Origin: Dyella marensis
GTDB lineage: Bacteria > Pseudomonadota > Gammaproteobacteria > Xanthomonadales > Rhodanobacteraceae
DNA length: 64,000 nt
Assembly: GCF_900112865.1 (NCBI RefSeq)
Contig: NZ_FONH01000018.1
Location: forward strand, 1 to 64,000
Reading direction: 5' to 3'
Shown: positions 58,240 to 64,000 of the stretch, piece after piece
How positions within the stretch are numbered: the first letter of the stretch is position 1
How the letters are laid out: each line of letters opens with the position of its first letter
Notes under the pieces: model-generated
Database searches by the model: none
What the model was told of the DNA's origin: nothing
The model's input: only the letters and a program-made list of their open reading frames with translations
Translations under genes and position numbers: made by a program

Positions 58240-58301
58240 ACCGTGCCGGCGCCGCAGGGAGGCGGCGCCGGCCAGCATGGATCACCGGGCAGGGCTTACC
58301 G

Positions 58302-58742
58302 ATGCAAGTGGCTTATCAGCTGGCGCGCTTCGTTCGCGCCGCACTTACCGTATTGCTGCTGTCGTCGCTGCTGGCGCCGCGCGCGCACGCCGACGCCGGC
58401 GATTTCCAGGCGATGCCTGGCTTGTGGAAGATCGTCACGCATACCAATGCCAAGGGTGCGCCGCGCGAAACGGTGGCTTGGCACTGCGTGGATGAAGACG
58501 CCGATCCGTGGACATCGTTCGCACTGCCGCCACCGGATGCGAGCTGCCAGCGCAGCGACGAACACCGCAGCCGCACCTCGCTTGACTGGAACCTGCAATG
58601 CAACGCGCCACCCGCACTCCACGGCCGCGTCGTCTTCGACTCGCCCGAGCATTACAGCGCCACGCTGGGCACTGAAGGCGCAGAGCCGCTGCTGCGTGTC
58701 GAAGGCCGCCGCTACGCCGCCTGCACCAGCCCCAAGGATTGA
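58302..58742 (+). CDS. Small exported DUF3617-like protein
   Basis: 146 residues. The signal peptide is about 1-31 (ends AHADA). The mature region fits the DUF3617 outline: FQAMPGLWKIVTHTN near the start, the cysteine pair around WHCVDED and ASCQRSD, and LDWNLQC, ending in YAACTSPKD. These are periplasmic proteins of unknown role. The start ATG at 58302 gives the signal peptide; an upstream frame from 58218 has none. The stop is within a family 1 repeat. Confidence 0.75.
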   Translation: MQVAYQLARFVRAALTVLLLSSLLAPRAHADAGDFQAMPGLWKIVTHTNAKGAPRETVAWHCVDEDADPWTSFALPPPDASCQRSDEHRSRTSLDWNLQCNAPPALHGRVVFDSPEHYSATLGTEGAEPLLRVEGRRYAACTSPKD

Positions 58743-58834
58743 CGTAGGTTGGGGTGAGCACAGCGAACCCCAACGATGCATGGCGCTGCAGGTGGCCGAC
58801 GTTGGGGTTCGCTGCGCTCACCCCAACCTACGTC
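58741..58834. repeat. Long inverted repeat, family 1
   Basis: The arms at 58741-58775 and 58800-58834 pair with a single mismatch around a 24-nt loop. They occupy the whole gap between the convergent DUF3617-like and RND genes, overlapping the last two bases of the first stop codon. The inner part (ACAGCGAACC) differs from the GCCGCAGGCG version in the other copies, so there are subtypes. Confidence 0.9.
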
Positions 58835-58839
58835 TCTCG

Positions 58840-61800
58840 CTAACCGGTCTGCTCGGCAGACTTGAGTGCCCGCTTCGCCTCGCGCCGTGCGCGCCGCGCC
58901 GCCTTGCGTTCTTTGCGGTCGTGGTTCCATAGATAGATCGCCGGCGTGCTGAGCAACGTCAGCAGCTGCGATACCAACAGTCCGCCCACGATCGCCACGC
59001 CCAGCGGCTGGCGCATTTCCGAGCCGACGCCGAAGCCGATCGCCAGCGGCAGCGCTGCACCCATCGCGACCAGTGTGGTCATGGTGATCGGGCGGAAGCG
59101 CACCAGCGCCGCTTCACGGATCGCCTCCGGCGGGGACAGGCCGCGCTCGCGCTGCGCCACCAGCGCAAAGTCCACCATCAGGATGGCATTCTTCTTCACG
59201 ATGCCGATCAGCATGAGGATCGCGATGATCGCCATCAGCGTGACCTGGGTCTGCGTCACCAGCATGGCCAGGAAGGCACCCATGCCGGCCGCCGGCAGCG
59301 TGGAGAGGATGGTCAGCGGATGGCCCAGGCTCTCGTACAGGATGCCCAGCACGATATACATGGCCACGATCGAGGCCAGCAGCAGGATCATGCCGTTGGA
59401 CTGGGCCTGCTGCAGGCGCTGGTTCTCGCCGGAGAACTCCACATGTACGCCTGCCGGCAGGTTCACTGCGATCGCGGCTTGCTTGACCAGGGCAATGCCG
59501 CGGTCCTGCTGCACCTTGTCCGCGAGGTTGTAGCGGATGGTGGAGGCCTCCAGCTGATTGTGGTGACGGATGCGCAGCGGCGCGACGTTGGGTTCGATAT
59601 GCGCCACCGCCGAAAGTGGAATCATCACACCCTGCGTATTGCGCACGCGGATGTTGAGCAGCGCCTCCGGGCTGAGCGAGTCCGCCGCCGTCGAGGTCAG
59701 CACGACCCAGTACTGGTTGATGTCCGAATAGATCACCGACACCTGCTTCTGGCCGAACGAGTTGTACAGCGCCGAATCGATGATGCCTACGCCCAGCTGA
59801 AGCCGGCTGGCCGCGTCGCGGTCCACCTTCAACAGCTGTTGCTTGCCGGTGAGATCGAAATTGCTGGTGACGTCGCGCATGTCCTTCAGCGTGCGCATGT
59901 AGCGCACCATCTTCAGCGTCCACGGCTGCAGGTCTTCGCCGCTGGTGCCGATCAACTGGAATTCATACTTGCCGCCGCTATCGCCGCTGCCGCCGCCGCC
60001 CAGGAACTGCACCAGGCTCAGAGAAACCTTGACGTCCGGCAGCACGTCGTACTGCTTGGCCAGGCGCTGCATCACCAGCTTGGCGCTTTCGTGGCGATCG
60101 TCGGGGCCGTCGCCGCGCGGCTTGAGGTCCACGAACATGCTGCCGGCGTTGCCAACGCCGCCGGTGCCGTCGTTGGAGCCCAGCGTGGTCAGCACGTCGA
60201 GCACCGCCGGATCCTTGCGCATGATCTCGGCCGCCCGCTGCGCCCGCGCTGCCATCAGAGTGGGCGAGATATTCGCATCGGCGCGAATGTCGCCCTGGAT
60301 CATGCCGATGTCTTCCTCCGGCATGAAGTTGCCGCCGGCCGTCTTCACTACCGCCATCGCCAGCCCCACGGTCAACAGCAGCAGGATCAGCGGCTGCCAG
60401 CGCATCACCCGACGATGGTGCATGGCCCAGTCCAGCGCGCGCTCGTAGCGGCGATGCAATCCGCGGTCGAAGCGCTCAAGTGCGCGCTCCATCCGGCCAG
60501 GTTCGCGCGCGCCAGGTTCGTCCAGCTTGAGGAAGTGGCCGCACAAGGCTGGCGTCAAGGTGAGCGACACCAGTGCCGAGATAATCACCGCCGTGGCCAG
60601 GGTCACCGAGAACTCGCGCAGCAACATGACCAGCATGTTGTTGCCGAACAGCAGTGGCGCGAATACCGCCACCAGCGACAGGGTGATCGAAATCACCGTG
60701 AAGCCGATCTCGCGCACGCCGATCAGTGCGGCCTGCAGCGGCTGCTCGCCGTGCTCCATATGGCGCACGATGTTCTCGATCACCACGATCGCATCGTCCA
60801 CCACGAAGCCGATGCACAGCACCAGCGCCACCAGCGACAGCGTGTTGAGCGTATAGCCGAGGAAATACATCACCACGAACGAGCCGGCCAGCGACAGCGG
60901 TACGCTCAGCGTCGCGATCAGGGTGGGGCGCAGCCGGCGCAGGAACACCAGCATCACCAGCACCACCATCACGATGCTTATCATCAGCGCCACCTGCACC
61001 TCGTGCAGCGCGGACTTGGTGGTCTGGGTGAGGTCGAAGATCGGAGTGATCCGCACGTCCGCCGGCATCCAATGGCCGAACTCCGGCAGGCGCTTGCGGA
61101 TTTCCTCCACGGTGGCCACCGCGTTCGCTTCGGAACGCTTGCTGATCTGCATCGCCACGGTGCTCTGCCCGTTGAACCACGCGGCCTGGTAGATATCCTG
61201 CTGGCCGCTGTAGACCTTGGCCACATCGGACAAGCGCACCGGCGTGCCGTTCTTCACCGAAATCAGCAGGCTGCCGAATTCTTCCGGCGTATGCAGGGCA
61301 TCGTTGGCGATCAGCGTGGTCTGCGTGCGGCCGTCGGTGAGCAGTCCTTGCGGCGAGGTCACGTTAGCCGCGCGCAGCGCATTGCTGACGTCGTCGGCAC
61401 TTAGCTTCTTGGCAGCCAGCGCATTGGTGTCCAGTTCCACGCGTACCGAATGCGGCGTGCCGCCGAACACCTGTACCTGGGCCACGCCGGGAACCTGCGC
61501 CACCGCGGGTTTCAGGAGGGTATCGGTGAGATCGTAGAGCCTGTCGGGCGGCAGGCTGGAGGAGGTCAGCGAGACCAGCAGGATGGGGATTTGCGAGGTA
61601 TCGAACTTGAAGTACTGCGGTGGCGAGGCCATGCCGCCGGAGCCGACGGCCGGCAGATCCACCTGGGCCGCATTGATCGCCGCCTGCACATCGCGCGCCG
61701 CCTTGTCCGCGCTGCGCCCGAAATTGAAGCGCACCTGCACCGTCGCCGAGCCCTCGGTGGCGTTGCCGTACATCTCCTCGACGCCGGGAATGCGCCCCAG

Positions 61801-62010
61801 GTGCCGCTCCAGCGGCGCCAGCACGGTGTTGGCCATGGTCTGCGCGCTCGCTCCCGGCATGGAAGCGACGACGAATACGCCGGGGAATTCCAGCGAGGGC
61901 AGCGCCGCCACGCCGAGCAGGCGATAGGCGAACAGGCCCGCCAGCAGCAGGCCGAGGCCGAGCAGGGAAGTGCCGACAGGGCGTCGAATCAGCGGCGCAA
62001 AGATATTCAC
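58840..62010 (-). CDS. RND multidrug efflux inner-membrane subunit (MdtC-like)
   Basis: 1056-residue hydrophobe/amphiphile efflux family member with 12 transmembrane helices and two large periplasmic loops. It begins NIFAPLIRRPVGTSLLG. The proton-relay helix contains GFVVDDAIVVIENIVRH, and the C-terminal half repeats the pattern (GIVKKNAILMVDFALVAQRERG). The start is GTG at 62010, with GGAAG just upstream; an ATG further up (62142) would add a non-family N-terminus. It lies downstream of a second RND gene on the same strand, as in mdtB-mdtC, where the two form a mixed trimer. The membrane-fusion subunit is not in the window. Confidence 0.93.
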   Translation of the reverse strand: MNIFAPLIRRPVGTSLLGLGLLLAGLFAYRLLGVAALPSLEFPGVFVVASMPGASAQTMANTVLAPLERHLGRIPGVEEMYGNATEGSATVQVRFNFGRSADKAARDVQAAINAAQVDLPAVGSGGMASPPQYFKFDTSQIPILLVSLTSSSLPPDRLYDLTDTLLKPAVAQVPGVAQVQVFGGTPHSVRVELDTNALAAKKLSADDVSNALRAANVTSPQGLLTDGRTQTTLIANDALHTPEEFGSLLISVKNGTPVRLSDVAKVYSGQQDIYQAAWFNGQSTVAMQISKRSEANAVATVEEIRKRLPEFGHWMPADVRITPIFDLTQTTKSALHEVQVALMISIVMVVLVMLVFLRRLRPTLIATLSVPLSLAGSFVVMYFLGYTLNTLSLVALVLCIGFVVDDAIVVIENIVRHMEHGEQPLQAALIGVREIGFTVISITLSLVAVFAPLLFGNNMLVMLLREFSVTLATAVIISALVSLTLTPALCGHFLKLDEPGAREPGRMERALERFDRGLHRRYERALDWAMHHRRVMRWQPLILLLLTVGLAMAVVKTAGGNFMPEEDIGMIQGDIRADANISPTLMAARAQRAAEIMRKDPAVLDVLTTLGSNDGTGGVGNAGSMFVDLKPRGDGPDDRHESAKLVMQRLAKQYDVLPDVKVSLSLVQFLGGGGSGDSGGKYEFQLIGTSGEDLQPWTLKMVRYMRTLKDMRDVTSNFDLTGKQQLLKVDRDAASRLQLGVGIIDSALYNSFGQKQVSVIYSDINQYWVVLTSTAADSLSPEALLNIRVRNTQGVMIPLSAVAHIEPNVAPLRIRHHNQLEASTIRYNLADKVQQDRGIALVKQAAIAVNLPAGVHVEFSGENQRLQQAQSNGMILLLASIVAMYIVLGILYESLGHPLTILSTLPAAGMGAFLAMLVTQTQVTLMAIIAILMLIGIVKKNAILMVDFALVAQRERGLSPPEAIREAALVRFRPITMTTLVAMGAALPLAIGFGVGSEMRQPLGVAIVGGLLVSQLLTLLSTPAIYLWNHDRKERKAARRARREAKRALKSAEQTG

Positions 62011-62496
62011 GAGGCTTCCGTACCGGAGGTGCGTAGCGTGCGCCGGGCGATGCCTGGGTGGCGTGTCGGCGCGCGCCGGGAAATGCCGGCGCGCGTGGCG
62101 CCGGAGGGGTAGGCAATCATATCGGCTATATGACCGTCTCATTCGCTGCGGGCGGATGTGCCTTAAGTCCAGCCCGTGTCGAAAGGCAGGGGCGTTGATA
62201 GAGCCCCTCTCCTCCGGCGACCCGGGGTAGTCCCTGTGGGAGAGGGATGAGGCTGCGGGCGGAGTGCAAGAATGATGCGTACCGCTCCGGCCGCACCCTC
62301 ATCCGGCTGCCGCCACCTTCTCCCGGAGGGAGAAGGATTCAAGTTTGGAGGCTGAGGAGTACCGCAGCGTTTATGCGTGCCGCAACGTTGAGCCCCTCTC
62401 CCTCCGGGAGAGGGGTTGGGGTGAGGGTACGACCGGAGCGCAAGGGTGATGTGCACCGCTCCAGTCTCACCCAGCGGGGCTTGCTCCTGAGGAAGA
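62011..62496. other. 486-base gap between the two RND genes
   Basis: No gene is seen. The part at 62201-62470 is a cluster of palindromic repeats; the rest is GC-rich leader of the downstream RND gene. A gap this wide is unusual for an mdtB/mdtC-like pair, whose genes normally abut. Confidence 0.5.
62201..62470. repeat. Mosaic palindromic repeat cluster (family 2)
   Basis: It contains a GAGG-GCGGGCGGAG type hairpin (about 62246-62303), a 9-bp stem at 62316-62336 (CCTTCTCCC-GGA-GGGAGAAGG) and a 10-bp stem at 62393-62415 (CCCCTCTCCC-TCC-GGGAGAGGGG). A second GGTTGGGGTGAGGGTAC block follows. The same modules form the element at 1-106. Confidence 0.8.
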
Positions 62497-64000
62497 TCAG
62501 GCCGCCTGCCCTGCCGCCTTCAACGCCCGCTTCGCCGCCCGCCGCGCCTTGCGCGCCGCCTTGCGCTCCTTGCGATCGTGATTCCACAGATAGATCGCCG
62601 GCGTGCTCAGCAAGGTCAGCAACTGCGACACCAGCAAGCCGCCCACGATCGCCACGCCCAGCGGCTGCCGCGTTTCCGCGCCGATGCCGAATCCGATCGC
62701 CAGCGGCAAGGCCGCGCCGATCGCCACCAGCGTCGTCATGGTGATCGGCCGGAAGCGCACCAGGGCCGCCTCGCGGATCGCCTCCGGCGCCGGCAGGCCG
62801 TGCTCGCGCTCGCGCACCAGGGCGAAATCCACCATCAGGATGGCGTTCTTCTTCACGATGCCGATCAGCATCAGGATCGCGATCACGCCGATCAGCGACA
62901 TTGGCGTATGCGTCACCAGCATCGCCAGGAACGCGCCCGCGCCCGCCGCCGGCAGGGTGGAAAGAATAGTCAGCGGCTGGCCCAGGCTCTCGTACAGGAT
63001 GCCCAGCACGATATACATGGCGAGGATCGAGCCGATCAGCAGCAGCATGGAGTTGTCCTGGCTCTCCTGCAGCTGCTGGTTCTCGCCGGTGTAGCCGATC
63101 TTTACGCCAGGCGGCAGGCGCGCCTCGGCGACCAGCTGGTCGATCAGCTGCATGCCTTTGTCGCGCGGGAAGTCCTGCGGCAGGTTGTAGTAGATCTGCA
63201 CCGCTTCGAGCTGGTTGTAGTGGTTGACGATCGAAGGCGTGACGTTCGGTTCGATCCTGGCCACCGCCGATAGCGGCACCATGCCGCCGCCGGCGGTGCG
63301 CACGTAGGTGTTGAGCAGGGTCCCGGGCGTGAGCGAGTGCTCTGCGCTGGAGGTCAGCACCACCCAGTACTGGTTGATGTCCGAATAGATGATCGATACC
63401 TGGTTCTGGCCGAAGGCGTTGTACAGCGCCGTGTCGATCATGCCCATGCTGATGTTGAGCCGGCCGGCCGCCTGGCGGTCCACCTTCAGCATCTGCTGCT
63501 TGTCGATATTGTCGTAGTCGCTGCTGACGTCGCGGAACGGCGGGCGGTCCTTCATCAGCCGGGTGACCTTGTAGACCCAGGGCTGCAGGTCGATGGTGCT
63601 GGTACTGACCAGCTGGAAACTCTCGGAGCCCTCGCCGCCGCCACCGCCGCCGCCATTGAAGAAGCTCAGCGAGCTGAGCGAGACCTGCACGTCCGGCAGC
63701 GGCTCGTATTGCTTGCGCAGGCGCTCGACCACCTTGTCGATATGTTCCGGGCGCTCGCCGGGGCCGTTGCCTTTGGGCTTGAGGTCCACGTACATCACCG
63801 CCTGGTTGCCCACCGCCCCGCCGGCATTGTCGGCGCCGAGGAAGGTGGTCACGTCCAGCACCGCCGGATCCTTCAGCATGATCTCGGCGGCCTTCTGCGC
63901 GCGCAGCGCCATCAGGCTGGGCGAGATATTGGTGTCGGCGCGGACCATGGCGCGGATCAGGCCGATGTCTTCCTTGGGCATGAAGTTGAAGCCGGCGGTC
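62497..64000 (-). CDS. RND efflux inner-membrane subunit (MdtB-like), 5' end outside window
   Basis: The C-terminal ~500 residues of a second RND transporter; the start lies beyond 64000. The visible part runs from the GFNFMPKEDIGL region through the second periplasmic loop (Gly-rich insert NGGGGGGGEGSE) to the six C-terminal helices (IGIVKKNAILMVDFALVREREHG). It is closely similar to the RND protein at 58840, including the last ~60 residues, so the pair arose by duplication. It is upstream of that gene on the minus strand and separated from it by the repeat cluster. Confidence 0.93.
   Translation of the reverse strand, partial: TAGFNFMPKEDIGLIRAMVRADTNISPSLMALRAQKAAEIMLKDPAVLDVTTFLGADNAGGAVGNQAVMYVDLKPKGNGPGERPEHIDKVVERLRKQYEPLPDVQVSLSSLSFFNGGGGGGGEGSESFQLVSTSTIDLQPWVYKVTRLMKDRPPFRDVSSDYDNIDKQQMLKVDRQAAGRLNISMGMIDTALYNAFGQNQVSIIYSDINQYWVVLTSSAEHSLTPGTLLNTYVRTAGGGMVPLSAVARIEPNVTPSIVNHYNQLEAVQIYYNLPQDFPRDKGMQLIDQLVAEARLPPGVKIGYTGENQQLQESQDNSMLLLIGSILAMYIVLGILYESLGQPLTILSTLPAAGAGAFLAMLVTHTPMSLIGVIAILMLIGIVKKNAILMVDFALVREREHGLPAPEAIREAALVRFRPITMTTLVAIGAALPLAIGFGIGAETRQPLGVAIVGGLLVSQLLTLLSTPAIYLWNHDRKERKAARKARRAAKRALKAAGQAA

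Noticed and set aside
59320-61404. Plus-strand frame of 694 codons opposite the RND gene
   Set aside because: It is antisense to a clear RND transporter. The His/Gln/Arg-rich translation is typical of shadow frames here.
1-64000. tRNA, rRNA, CRISPR array, prophage or transposase
   Set aside because: No regularly spaced repeats, no integrase or transposase frame, and no gap with a convincing cloverleaf. Small structured RNAs cannot be excluded by eye.

Overview
The window is very GC-rich, compact chromosomal DNA from a gammaproteobacterium. Gene content points to the order Xanthomonadales (Lysobacterales), most likely Rhodanobacteraceae (Dyella, Frateuria, Luteibacter or Rhodanobacter type). 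The pointers are an algZ-algR-hemC cluster, rsmG-parA-parB, a large Oar-like TonB receptor with a carboxypeptidase-regulatory-like N-terminus, PagL, a bacterial PNGase A, several TonB-type proteins and short palindromic repeats at gene ends. This placement is inferred from gene content; no search was run. Coding density is high. I saw no rRNA, tRNA, CRISPR array, insertion sequence or prophage.

Layout. 1-15300: aroE, a YkgJ-type cysteine protein, a secreted PNGase A-like amidase behind a perfect 16-bp palindrome, a TonB-domain protein and a lipoprotein that repeats its N-terminal module, a low-molecular-weight phosphatase/gamma-carbonic anhydrase pair bracketed by long inverted repeats, a cNMP-domain patatin, oligopeptidase A, a 695-residue protein of unknown function, exonuclease III, a UPF0149 protein and a pirin. 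15400-27400: a minus-strand carbohydrate locus with a LacI-type regulator, a TonB receptor, a GH144-like endo-beta-1,2-glucanase, an ABC sugar-binding lipoprotein, two permeases and a 1050-residue discoidin-containing (alpha/alpha)6 glycosidase. Two matching LacI-type palindromes lie upstream of the glucanase and of the regulator. The ABC ATPase is absent, so a shared ATPase elsewhere is expected.

27700-45300: a mini SPFH protein, rsmG-parA-parB, a GT2 glycosyltransferase, DUF488, a patatin, a WYL regulator, a DUF481 outer-membrane protein, hemC and the AlgZ/AlgR-like two-component pair, an esterase, an S9 peptidase, and a MASE1 sensor whose kinase core looks degenerate. 45200-52000: an AraC regulator, then a MarR-OMF-EmrA-EmrB tripartite drug-efflux operon whose regulator promoter carries overlapping half-sites and is probably leaderless, then the lipid A deacylase PagL. 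52100-64000: DUF2239, a MATE exporter, a Tat-exported multicopper oxidase, a secreted phospholipase C/acid-phosphatase-type phosphoesterase, and two tandem MdtB/MdtC-like RND pump subunits separated by a repeat cluster; the second runs off the right edge.

Two families of palindromic repeats are present. One (ends GTAGGTTGGGGTGAGC, four copies) forms long hairpins and sits between three convergent gene pairs and once directly in front of the carbonic anhydrase gene. The other is made of mosaic short hairpins at the left edge and between the RND genes.
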